NCBI RefSeq assembly: GCF_003201595.1
Contig: NZ_QJJS01000008.1
Coordinates: 1 to 64,000, forward strand
Length of the DNA stretch: 64,000 nucleotides
Reading direction: 5' to 3'
Source of the DNA: Sphaerotilus hippei
GTDB lineage: Bacteria; Pseudomonadota; Gammaproteobacteria; Burkholderiales; Burkholderiaceae_C
Numbering within the stretch: the first letter of the stretch is position 1; every line of letters begins with the position of its first letter. The notes under the pieces were generated by a model. That model made no database searches. It saw only the letters and a program-made list of their open reading frames with translations, and had not been told where the DNA came from. The translations under genes were made by a program, and so were the position numbers. This document shows, in pieces, positions 48,953 to 56,853 of this stretch.

Positions 48953-50995
48953 ATGAATCCGTCCGACGGTCACGACCTGCTGCCCCCTGACACGCTGCGC
49001 CAGCTGGTCGACAGCGGGCCGCTCTGGCTGGCGGCCTACGACCAGTCGCTGGTCTGCGTGTACGCCAATGACACGCCCGGCCAGCCCGCCCGGCCCGGCC
49101 GCTCGATCACCGAGGTGATGGGCGACGCGTGGACCCGGCGCCATGCCGGGCGCCTGCGCGAAGCGCTGGCCGGCCGGCGCCAGCCCGCCCAGGAAGAGGC
49201 CCTGCGCCTGCCCGACGGCCGCCAGCTGCAGGTCGAGATCGGCTGCATGCCCTGCCCTTCGCTGGCCGGCGGCGGCCCCGGGCTGTTCCTGACGCTGCAC
49301 GACCTGACCCGCCACCACGAGCTGGAGCGTGCGCTGGTCGAGTCCGAGGAGCGGCTCGCCCGTTTCATGCAGGCGAGCATGGAGGGCATCCTGTTCCACC
49401 GCGACGGGCTGATCGCCGACGCCAATCCGGCGCTGTGCGAGCTGCTGGGACACACGCTGCACGAGCTGCTGGGCCGGCCCTGGCTCGAGCTGGTCGCCCC
49501 CGAGCAGCGCCAGCGGGTCCATCACCTGCTGGGCGGCGGCGAGGACACGACGCTGGAGACCACCTTCCTGCACCAGGACGGCAGCCGACTGCCGGTCGAG
49601 CTGATCGACCGCAGCACGCTGCAGGACGGCCAGCCCGGTCGCATGGCCATCGTGCGCGACGTGCGCGACCGCCATGCCGCCCAGGCGCGGCTGCACTACC
49701 TGGCCCATCACGATGCGCTGACCGGCCTGCCCAACCACCCCGCCTTCATGGGCCAGCTCGAGCACCTGATGGTGACCGCCCGGGCGGCGCAGACCCAGCT
49801 GGCGCTGCTGTTCATCGACCTCGACCATTTCAAGCGGGTCAACGACTCGGTCGGCCACACCGCCGGTGACACGCTGCTGAAGGTCGTGGCGCACCGCATC
49901 GGCGCCCAGCTGCGCAGCAGCGACCGGGTCGCGCGTTTCGGCGGCGACGAGTTCATGGTGCTGCTGCCCGGCCTGCGCGAGCGGGGCGACGTGCTGCGGG
50001 TGGCCGACAAGCTGCTCGCCAGCATCGCCGAGCCGTTCAGCATCGAAGGCGGGCCGATCTCGGTCACCGCCTCGCTGGGCGCGGCGATCTTTCCGCAGGA
50101 CGGCGATCGCCCGGAGCTGCTGATCCAGCATGCCGACGCCGCCATGCACGTGGCCAAGGCCCAGGGGCGGGCCGGGGTGGCGCTGTTCGAGCAGGAGGTC
50201 GCGCAGGTCGCCTACGACAACCTGGTGCTCGAGGGCCAGCTGGGCCAGGCGATCGAGCAGAACGAATTCACGCTGCTGTTCCAGCCCCAGCTGCGCACCA
50301 GCGACCAGCAGATCGTCGGTGTCGAGGCGCTGATCCGCTGGCACCACCCGGAGCGCGGGCTGCTGGCGCCGGACGAATTCATCGCGCTGGCCGAGCAGCA
50401 CCGCCTGATCGTGCCGATCGGCCAGTGGGTGCTGGCCGAGGCGACCCGCTGCGCGCAGCGCTGGCATGCCCAGGGCCGGGCGATGACGGTGGCGGTCAAC
50501 CTGTCGACGCTGCAGTTCCAGGCGCCCGGTTTTGTCGAGTCGATCGAGCGGCTGCTGCGCGACGCCGGCCTGCCCACCGGCTGGCTGGAGCTGGAGCTGA
50601 CCGAGCGCATGCTGATGGACGACGTGCCGACCGTGCGCGAGCGGCTGCACCAGCTGCGCGCGCTGGGGGTGAAGCTGTCGGTGGACGACTTCGGCACCGG
50701 CTACTCCTCGCTCGGCCACCTCAAGGACCTGCCGATCGACAAGATGAAGATCGACCGCTCCTTCGTGCACGAGCTGCCGCAGGACCGCCAGTCCTGCGCG
50801 ATCGCGCGGGCCATCATCGAGCTGGCCCGCGGCCTGGGGCTGACCGCGGTGGCCGAAGGGGTCGAGACCGGCGCCCAGCGGGCCTTCCTCGAGGCCCACG
50901 GCTGCCATCAGCTGCAGGGCATGGGCATCAGCCCGCCCCTGACGGCCGAACGGCTGGAGGCCTGGCTGCAGCAGCGTGCACACCCGGGCGCTTGA
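48953..50995 (+). CDS. PAS-GGDEF-EAL signalling protein
   Basis: The 680-residue protein has two PAS-like domains (about 15-120 and 130-240), a GGDEF diguanylate cyclase domain with intact RFGGDEF, and an EAL phosphodiesterase domain with VEALIRWHHPE, DDFGTGYSSL and KMKIDRSFV. There are no membrane helices. Both catalytic signatures look active, so net output cannot be predicted. It is alone after hslVU. Confidence 0.92.
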   Translation: MNPSDGHDLLPPDTLRQLVDSGPLWLAAYDQSLVCVYANDTPGQPARPGRSITEVMGDAWTRRHAGRLREALAGRRQPAQEEALRLPDGRQLQVEIGCMPCPSLAGGGPGLFLTLHDLTRHHELERALVESEERLARFMQASMEGILFHRDGLIADANPALCELLGHTLHELLGRPWLELVAPEQRQRVHHLLGGGEDTTLETTFLHQDGSRLPVELIDRSTLQDGQPGRMAIVRDVRDRHAAQARLHYLAHHDALTGLPNHPAFMGQLEHLMVTARAAQTQLALLFIDLDHFKRVNDSVGHTAGDTLLKVVAHRIGAQLRSSDRVARFGGDEFMVLLPGLRERGDVLRVADKLLASIAEPFSIEGGPISVTASLGAAIFPQDGDRPELLIQHADAAMHVAKAQGRAGVALFEQEVAQVAYDNLVLEGQLGQAIEQNEFTLLFQPQLRTSDQQIVGVEALIRWHHPERGLLAPDEFIALAEQHRLIVPIGQWVLAEATRCAQRWHAQGRAMTVAVNLSTLQFQAPGFVESIERLLRDAGLPTGWLELELTERMLMDDVPTVRERLHQLRALGVKLSVDDFGTGYSSLGHLKDLPIDKMKIDRSFVHELPQDRQSCAIARAIIELARGLGLTAVAEGVETGAQRAFLEAHGCHQLQGMGISPPLTAERLEAWLQQRAHPGA

Positions 50996-51040
50996 CGGAT
51001 CGCAAGACGGGCGGGGCCCGAGCGCCCTTATCCTGAAGGC

Positions 51041-51877
51041 ATGTCGCCCGTCCCCTCTCCTCGTCCGGACTGCCGACCCGCGCTGCGCATGACACCGGCA
51101 CCGAGCCGCCTTCAGCGCTGGACGGTGACCGCGGCGCTGGTGCTGACGATCCCGGCCTTCTACGCCGAGCTGCTGCTGGCCGTGCCCAGCGTGCTGGCCG
51201 ACATCGCCTACGGACTGGCGGCCATGACCGTGCTGCTGACCGAGCTGCCGCGCTGGCGCGCCGACCTGGCCGCCACCCAGGGCTCGACCCGCCTGCGGGC
51301 CCGCCTTGGCGGGCGGCACCTGCTGGTGCTGGCGCTGATCACCGGGCTGGTCGGCGCGGCGGCGCTGCCGCCCAGCCTGCACTCGACCGCCGCGCTGACG
51401 CTGCGCCTGATCACCGCGATCCTGACGCTGGCCTACATGCTCTGGTCGCTGCAGCACCTGCTCGCGCGGGGCAGCCTGCCGGTGCTGCTCGCGCTGGCGC
51501 TGACGGTGCTGTTCCTGTGCGGCGTGGGCTTCTGGTGGCTGGAGCCGGGGGTGACGACGCTGGCCGACGGCCTGTGGCTGGCCTTCACGACCGCCGCCAC
51601 CGTCGGTTACGGCGACCTGGTACCGACCACGGCCGCCTCGAAGATCTTCTCCGTCTTCGTGGTGCTGCTGGGCTACGGCGTGCTGTCGCTGGTCACGGCG
51701 GCCATCGCCTCGACCTGGGTGGAGTCGTCCGAGCGGGCGCTGGAGCAGCAGATGATGCGCGACCTGCACCAGGAGGTCAGCCTGCTGCGCAGCGAACTGG
51801 CCCGCTGGCGGGCCGTGCAGACACCGCTGCCGGTGCCGCCGCACGGCCCCGACCGGCACCGCCACGAACGGGTCTAG
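51041..51877 (+). CDS. potassium-channel-like protein with TVGYGD filter
   Basis: The 278-residue membrane protein ends its hydrophobic part with a pore helix, [16 protein letters not shown], the K+ selectivity filter, flanked by two helices. About four earlier helices exist, but none shows the Arg-every-third S4 pattern. It is therefore unlikely to be a classic voltage-gated channel. The tail (about 225-255) is a charged coiled-coil. It is convergent with coaX, and the stop codons share a CTAG palindrome (4 bases). Confidence 0.8.
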   Translation: MSPVPSPRPDCRPALRMTPAPSRLQRWTVTAALVLTIPAFYAELLLAVPSVLADIAYGLAAMTVLLTELPRWRADLAATQGSTRLRARLGGRHLLVLALITGLVGAAALPPSLHSTAALTLRLITAILTLAYMLWSLQHLLARGSLPVLLALALTVLFLCGVGFWWLEPGVTTLADGLWLAFTTAATVGYGDLVPTTAASKIFSVFVVLLGYGVLSLVTAAIASTWVESSERALEQQMMRDLHQEVSLLRSELARWRAVQTPLPVPPHGPDRHRHERV

Positions 51878-52656
51878 ACCAGCGGCGTCGCGACCGTCGG
51901 CAGATCGCTGGCCAGCCGCAGCAGGCCGTCGAAGATCAGGTGATCACGCTGCTGCACCGGCAGGTCGAGGCTGGGCACCAGCTTCACCGCGGCCCCCCCG
52001 GTCATGTAGAGCTCGGGCACCTGGCCGGTGCGAGCGACCAGCCGGCGGTGCATGCGCTCGATGGCCCCGGCGATGGCATCGGTGCCCCCGCTCATCAGCG
52101 CATCGCTGGTGTTGCGGGGAAAGTCCTGCACCTCGCCGGTGGGCACCTTCAGGCCCGAGGTACCGTTCTCGAGCGCCTTGAGCATCAGGCCGAAGCCCGG
52201 CAGGATCAGCCCGCCCAGGAAATGGCCCGCGGCGTCCAGGGCGTCGACCGTCACCGCCGTGCCGACCATCACGACCAGCGCCGGGCGCGGCGGCCCGCTC
52301 GCGAGCAGCCGGCTGCGGGCGCCGACCAGCGCGGCCCAGCGGTCGCTGCCCAGGCGTGCCGGGTGCTCGTAGTGGTTGACGACCCCGCCGCCAGCCGACT
52401 GCGACACGACCCAGCGGGGCAGCAGGTCCCACAGCTCCAGCTGCTCCTCGACCCGGCGGCGCACCGCCTGGCCCGCCACCGCGCACCCCAGCATGCCCTG
52501 CGGCGCCGGCAGGTGGCGCCAGTCGGTCTCGGCCAGCTGGTCGATGGTCTCCAGATAGACCGCGCCCTCGGCCTGCAGCACGGAATCGGTCCGGGGCGCG
52601 GCGTACAAGCCCCACTTGAGGCGGGTATTGCCGATGTCGATGACCAGGAAGCTCAT
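51874..52656 (-). CDS. coaX: type III pantothenate kinase
   Basis: The 260-residue enzyme starts coenzyme A synthesis by phosphorylating pantothenate. The ASKHA fold shows [15 protein letters not shown] (phosphate 1), [25 protein letters not shown] (phosphate 2), [16 protein letters not shown], and [10 protein letters not shown]. It has no signal peptide. Its start is 54 bases after the end of the 191-residue hypothetical gene on the same strand. Confidence 0.93.
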   Translation of the reverse strand: MSFLVIDIGNTRLKWGLYAAPRTDSVLQAEGAVYLETIDQLAETDWRHLPAPQGMLGCAVAGQAVRRRVEEQLELWDLLPRWVVSQSAGGGVVNHYEHPARLGSDRWAALVGARSRLLASGPPRPALVVMVGTAVTVDALDAAGHFLGGLILPGFGLMLKALENGTSGLKVPTGEVQDFPRNTSDALMSGGTDAIAGAIERMHRRLVARTGQVPELYMTGGAAVKLVPSLDLPVQQRDHLIFDGLLRLASDLPTVATPLV

Positions 52657-52710
52657 GGGTAAGGCGTCAGGAAACAGGAAATCCGGGAGGCGGGCCAGGC
52701 GGGTGCCCGC

Positions 52711-53286
52711 TCAGGCACGACCGCTCAGCAGCTGGTGCACCCGGTCGATCAGGCGATCGGCGGCATCACCGCCGTCCAGGCGCCGCAGGCGGGTCTGGAT
52801 CTCGGGCAGCAGCGCCAGCAGCTCCTGGCGATGGCGCACGCGGCGCACCCGCAGCTGGGTCACCGCGCTGGACCAGGGCGCCGCGGTGCGCAGCACCTCC
52901 AGCAGCGAGGCCTTGGACTGGGCCAGCACCGGGTCCTGGTGGTCCAGCGCGGCCACGTCGGTGTTGCTCATCGCCGCGCCGAGGCCGACCGTGTCCTGGG
53001 CGTCGGGGAAAGGCATCGGCAGGGTCTGCGGCGCCGCCACGGGCGCCGGCGGCACCGGCAGGAAACGCAGGTCGGACGGCGCGGCCATCACCACCATGCC
53101 CAGCGCCAGCAGCTCGTCGATGTAGCCCCGCGGCACACCGGCCTGGGAGGCCAGGCTCTCGATCTGCTCGAGGCTGCGCTGGCCGTCGATCAGCAGCAGC
53201 AGCGTGCGGTGCCGCTGGGACAGGCGACGTTGGTCGCTGGCCAGTTCGGCCCGTGCGGCCGCGGTCTTGCACAGGGTTGCAGCCAT
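52711..53286 (-). CDS. hypothetical 191-residue protein
   Basis: No family is recognised with certainty. The N-terminal 65 residues read like a small winged-helix or regulatory helix bundle (LSQRHRTLLLLIDGQRSLEQIESLASQAGV, then LLALGMVVM). A Pro/Ala-rich linker (about 76-110) and a helical C-terminal part rich in Arg and Leu (VRRVRHRQELLALLPEIQTRLRRLDGGDAADRLIDRV) follow. It precedes coaX. The function cannot be stated. Confidence 0.65.
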   Translation of the reverse strand: MAATLCKTAAARAELASDQRRLSQRHRTLLLLIDGQRSLEQIESLASQAGVPRGYIDELLALGMVVMAAPSDLRFLPVPPAPVAAPQTLPMPFPDAQDTVGLGAAMSNTDVAALDHQDPVLAQSKASLLEVLRTAAPWSSAVTQLRVRRVRHRQELLALLPEIQTRLRRLDGGDAADRLIDRVHQLLSGRA

Positions 53287-53409
53287 CGTCTTCGCTTGTC
53301 TCTGTTGTGGGTCTGCCGACCTGCCCAGGCTCGGGCATCGCCATGATTGTCAGCCCAAATCCGCGGATCGCGACCCCTCGCCAGTGCAAAGACACGTCCG
53401 CGGCCCAAG

Positions 53410-53441
53410 AAAAAACCCTGTCGCGCACAGCGGGACAGGGT
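53410..53441 (-). terminator. rho-independent terminator of the nitrate transporter operon
   Basis: On the minus strand ACCCTGTC and GACAGGGT (53441-53434 and 53422-53415) form an 8-base-pair stem with an 11-base loop, followed by a U tract (six A on the plus strand at 53410-53415). It is 44 bases past the ATPase gene stop. Confidence 0.85.
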
Positions 53442-53484
53442 CGGCGGCAACGGCCGCTCGGGCGGCCGGCAGGGGCGGCAGGAC

Positions 53485-54321
53485 TCAGGCGGCGTCGCGT
53501 TCGACGTGGGCCTGCTTGTGGTACAGGAACTCCAGCACCGCCTCGCGCGCGCCCAGGTAGTCCTGGTTGTGGGCCATCTCCAGGCGCGGACGGAAGACCT
53601 CGCGCACCGGCGGCAGCGGCACCTGCAGCACCTCGCCGATGGTGGCGGCCGGGCCGTTGGTCAGCATCACGATGCGGTCCGACAGCAGCACCGCCTCGTC
53701 CACGTCGTGGGTCACCATCATCACGGTCGAGCCGGTGGTCGCGACGATCTTCATCATCTCGTCCTGCAGCTTGGCGCGGGTGAGCGCGTCGAGGGCGCCG
53801 AAGGGCTCGTCCATCAGCAGCATCTTGGGCTCCATGGCCAGCGCACGGGCGATGCCCACGCGCTGCTTCATGCCGCCGGAGATCTCGCCGGGCCGCTTGT
53901 CCTTGGCGTGGCTCAGGCCCACCAGGTCCAGCGCGGCCAGCGAGCGCTCCTTGAGCTGCGCCTTCTTCTCGGTCGCGCCGAACACCCGCTCCACGGCCAG
54001 CGCGACGTTTTCCTGGCAGGTCATCCAGGGCAGCAGCGAGTGGTTCTGGAACACCACGGCCCGGTCGGGGCCCGGCCCGCGCAGCTCGCGGTCCTCGAGG
54101 ATCAGCACGCCCGAGGTCGGCGTGGTCAGGCCGGCCACCAGGTTCAGCAGCGTCGACTTGCCGCAGCCCGAGTGGCCGATCAGCGTGATGAACTGGCCAC
54201 GGCCGACATCGAGGTTGATGTCACGCAGCGCGATGAAAGGGCCCTTCTTGGTCGGGAAGGTCATCCCGACGTTCTCGATGCGCAGGTAGCGGCGGGCGCG
54301 TTCGTCCAGGGTGGTGCTCAT
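53485..54321 (-). CDS. nrtD: nitrate/bicarbonate-type ABC transporter ATP-binding protein
   Basis: The 278-residue ATPase has Walker A GHSGCGKST, signature ISGGMKQRVGIARALA, Walker B KMLLMDEPFGALD and the switch His (MMVTHDVDEA). It belongs to the NrtC/NrtD/SsuB cluster and has no fused solute-binding domain. The ATG at 54321 has AAGGA upstream; a TTG 15 bases earlier is less likely. It is last in the operon. Confidence 0.9.
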   Translation of the reverse strand: MSTTLDERARRYLRIENVGMTFPTKKGPFIALRDINLDVGRGQFITLIGHSGCGKSTLLNLVAGLTTPTSGVLILEDRELRGPGPDRAVVFQNHSLLPWMTCQENVALAVERVFGATEKKAQLKERSLAALDLVGLSHAKDKRPGEISGGMKQRVGIARALAMEPKMLLMDEPFGALDALTRAKLQDEMMKIVATTGSTVMMVTHDVDEAVLLSDRIVMLTNGPAATIGEVLQVPLPPVREVFRPRLEMAHNQDYLGAREAVLEFLYHKQAHVERDAA

Positions 54322-54351
54322 GGCAAGGTCCTTCAAGCGTTCGGGGCCGGA

Positions 54352-55272
54352 TCAGGAATAGTCGAAACGACGGGCGATGGACACCAGCAGGGCTTCCAGC
54401 CCCAGGCCGACGATGCCGATCACGAAGATCGCGATCAGGATGTTGGCCATGTTCAGGTTGTTCCACTCGTCCCACAGCCAGAAGCCGATGCCCTGGCCGC
54501 CGGTCAGCATCTCGGCGGCGACGATCACCAGCCAGGCGGTGCCCACCGCCAGCCGCACGCCGGTCAGCATGTAGGGCAGCACCGAGGGGAACAGGATCTT
54601 GCGCATCACCGTCCACTCCGACAGGTTCAGCACACGGGCGACGTTGAGGTAGTCCTGCGGCACCTGCCGCACCCCCACCGCCGTGTTGATGACCATCGGC
54701 CAGATCGAGCAGATGAAGATGGTCCAGATCGCCGCCGGGTTGGCCGCCTTGAAGACCACCAGGCCGATGGGCAGCCAGGCCAGCGGGGACACCGGGCGCA
54801 GCAGGCTGATGAGCGGGTCGAGCATCTGGTTCAGGAAGCTGAAGCGCCCGATCATGAAGCCCAGCGGAATGCCCACCAGCGCGGCCAGGCCGAAGCCCAG
54901 GGCGACACGCTGCAGCGACGACAGGATGTTCCAGCCGATGCCCTGGTCGTTGGGGCCGTTGACGTAGAACGGGTCGGAGAACAGCTTGACCGCCGCCTCC
55001 CAGACCGGCAGGGGTCCGGGCAGCTGCTTGTCGCCACTCTGGGCGACGGCCTGCCACAGCAGGAGGAACACCACAAAACCCAGCACCGGCGCCATCCAGC
55101 GGGCCAGGGTGCGGCGGCGCTGGGCTCGGGCCAGCGCTGCGCCCTGCTCCTTGGCCAGCACGCCGGGGGCGGTGGGCGCCGCGGCGGGCGCCTCGGCGAT
55201 CCGGGCGGTCGCCTCCGCGGCCGACGGGGTCACCGCCGCGGCGGAGGACAGACTCATGGTCGAGGCATTCAT
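54352..55272 (-). CDS. nrtB: nitrate-type ABC transporter permease
   Basis: The 306-residue permease has a polar N-terminal tail (about 50 residues, Ala-rich), a first helix near 60-80 and the BPD_transp_1 domain (about 120-300). The EAA-like loop is VARVLNLSEWTVMRKILFPSVLPYMLTGVRLAVGTAWLVIV. AGGAG precedes the ATG at 55272. It lies between the binding protein and the ATPase. Confidence 0.92.
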   Translation of the reverse strand: MNASTMSLSSAAAVTPSAAEATARIAEAPAAAPTAPGVLAKEQGAALARAQRRRTLARWMAPVLGFVVFLLLWQAVAQSGDKQLPGPLPVWEAAVKLFSDPFYVNGPNDQGIGWNILSSLQRVALGFGLAALVGIPLGFMIGRFSFLNQMLDPLISLLRPVSPLAWLPIGLVVFKAANPAAIWTIFICSIWPMVINTAVGVRQVPQDYLNVARVLNLSEWTVMRKILFPSVLPYMLTGVRLAVGTAWLVIVAAEMLTGGQGIGFWLWDEWNNLNMANILIAIFVIGIVGLGLEALLVSIARRFDYS

Positions 55273-55300
55273 GGATTTCTCCTGCAGTTTCACCGTGCGG

Positions 55301-56554
55301 TCAGGCCGCTTTGACCTTGAACCCGGCCGCGTACTTGGCCGGATCCTTGCCGTCCCAGGTCACGCCGTCGATCAGCTTGGACGTGCGCATGTCGGACTTG
55401 GGCACGTTGACCTTCACCTGGGCGGCCGCCTGCTTGTAGAGCTCGGTCTTGTTGACCGCCTTGGCCACGCCCAGGTAGTCCGGGTCGGTCTTCAGCAGAC
55501 CCCAGCGCTTGTGCTGGGTCAGGAACCACATGCCATCCGACAGGTAGGGGTAGTTGACCGCGCCGTCGTTGAAGAACTTCATGTGGTTCGGATCGTCCCA
55601 GGTCTTGCCCAGGCCGTTCTGGTAGCGGCCCAGGATGCGCTGGTTGATCGCGTCCACCGAGGTGTTGACGTAGGACTTCTCGGCGATCACCTCGGCCATC
55701 TTCATCTTGTTCTGCAGGCCGGAATCGATCCAGCGGCCGGCGTCCAGGATGGCCATGATCATCGCGCGGGCGGTGTTCGGATTCTTCTCGACGAACTCGT
55801 TGGTCGTGCCCAGCACCTTCTCGGGGTGGTCCTTCCAGATGTCCTGAGTGGTCGCGGCGGTGATGCCGATGCCGTCGATGATGGCGCGGTGGTTCCAGGG
55901 CTCGCCCACGCAGTAGCCGTCCATGTTGCCCACGCGCATGTTGGCGACCATCTGCGGCGGCGGCACGGTGATGACCTTGGCGTCCTTCATCGGGTTGATG
56001 CCGGCCGAGGCGAGCCAGTAGTACAGCCACATCGCGTGGGTGCCGGTCGGGAAGGTCTGGGCGAAGGTGTATTCGCGCTTCTCGGTGGCCATCAGCTTGG
56101 CCAGGCCGGCCGCGTCGACCGCACCCTTGTCGGCCAGCTTCTTCGACAGCGTGATCGCCTGGCCGTTGTTGTTGAGCGTCATCAGCACGGCCATGTCCTT
56201 CTTCGGACCGCCGATGCCCAGGTGCACGCCATAGACCAAGCCGTAGAGCACGTGGGCCGCGTCCAGCTCGCCGTTGACGAGCTTGTCGCGCACGGCCGCC
56301 CAGGACGACTCCTTGGACGGGATGATCTTGATGCCGTACTTCTCGTCGAACTTCATCACCGAAGCCATCACGACGGAAGCACAGTCGGTCAGCGGAATGA
56401 AACCGATGCGGACTTCCTTCTTCTCCGGTGCATCCGAGCCCGCGGCCCAGACCCCCGTGGAGGCGCCCGCGACGGAGCCGGCGGCAGCCAGGGCAGCGGT
56501 GCGTTGAATCAACTCGCGCCGGGTCGTGTCGACCGGGCCTTGAGGCATCGTCAT
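55301..56554 (-). CDS. nrtA: CmpA/NrtA family solute-binding protein, first copy
   Basis: The 417-residue protein has a twin-arginine signal (TTRRELIQRTAALAAAG, residues about 8-24) ending near VWAAG. The mature domain has VRIGFIPLTDCASVVMA, NGELDAAHVLYG, TLNNNGQAITLS, TFPTGTHAMWLYYWL, VPPPQMVANM and YCVGEPWNHRA, all typical of nitrate or bicarbonate binding proteins. It is the first gene of the nrtA-nrtB-nrtD operon. GGAG precedes the ATG. Confidence 0.92.
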   Translation of the reverse strand: MTMPQGPVDTTRRELIQRTAALAAAGSVAGASTGVWAAGSDAPEKKEVRIGFIPLTDCASVVMASVMKFDEKYGIKIIPSKESSWAAVRDKLVNGELDAAHVLYGLVYGVHLGIGGPKKDMAVLMTLNNNGQAITLSKKLADKGAVDAAGLAKLMATEKREYTFAQTFPTGTHAMWLYYWLASAGINPMKDAKVITVPPPQMVANMRVGNMDGYCVGEPWNHRAIIDGIGITAATTQDIWKDHPEKVLGTTNEFVEKNPNTARAMIMAILDAGRWIDSGLQNKMKMAEVIAEKSYVNTSVDAINQRILGRYQNGLGKTWDDPNHMKFFNDGAVNYPYLSDGMWFLTQHKRWGLLKTDPDYLGVAKAVNKTELYKQAAAQVKVNVPKSDMRTSKLIDGVTWDGKDPAKYAAGFKVKAA

Positions 56555-56566
56555 TGGCTTCACTCC

Positions 56567-56684
56567 AAAAAAAAGCGGCGTCACGATCGAGAACCGATAC
56601 CCAGGTTTTCACCTCAGTACCGGGACGATCGGACGCCGTTGTCCAAAAATGTCCCACCTAGTGAGACCGCTACGCTGCGGTCTC
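56567..56684 (-). promoter_or_regulatory. ANTAR-type two-hairpin attenuation leader of nrtA
   Basis: On the minus strand hairpin 1 has stem GAGACCGC/GCGGTCTC (56684-56663) with hexaloop AGCGTA. Hairpin 2 has stem GGAC/GTCC (56644-56631) with hexaloop AACGGC. Both loops carry A at position 1 and G at position 4, the ANTAR recognition pattern. The terminator stem pairs CGATCG-GACGCC (56626-56637 on plus) with GGCGTC-A-CGATCG (56577-56589), followed by eight U. It overlaps hairpin 2, so forming hairpin 2 blocks termination. This is the layout of NasT/NasR antitermination. Confidence 0.85.
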
Positions 56685-56696
56685 GGAACAATGATT

Positions 56697-56712
56697 AGCA
56701 GGTGGCGTGCCA
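56697..56712 (-). promoter_or_regulatory. sigma-54 promoter of the nrtA operon
   Basis: On the minus strand TGGCACG-CCAC-CTGCT is nearly the perfect -24/-12 consensus. The predicted start near 56686 falls just before the first ANTAR hairpin, so promoter and leader fit together. Confidence 0.82.
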
Positions 56713-56768
56713 GGCCAAGGAAAACCCTTCCCGCCCCGGCCGGGGTCCGGTCGGCGAACTGCGCGCCA

Positions 56769-56783
56769 TGGTGCAGCGCACCA
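56769..56783. promoter_or_regulatory. palindrome upstream of the nrtA sigma-54 promoter
   Basis: TGGTGC-AGC-GCACCA is a perfect palindrome 83-97 bases upstream of the predicted start. It could be an NtrC-type enhancer, but the half-sites face outward compared with the NtrC consensus. Confidence 0.3.
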
Positions 56784-56853
56784 CAGTCATGCGCGGCGCA
56801 CCGTCGTCTGCCACCACGCACCGTCTGCGCCCGTGCACGCCGGCCGCGCCCGC

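Noticed and set aside
48833-51865. Long open frame on the minus strand opposite the GGDEF-EAL and channel genes
   Set aside because: Low-complexity Gln/Arg/Gly/Val composition, no motifs, and full overlap with two recognisable genes.
56555-56853. Additional small gene between the two solute-binding genes
   Set aside because: The short frames there have no ribosome site or motif. The space is accounted for by the sigma-54 promoter and leader.
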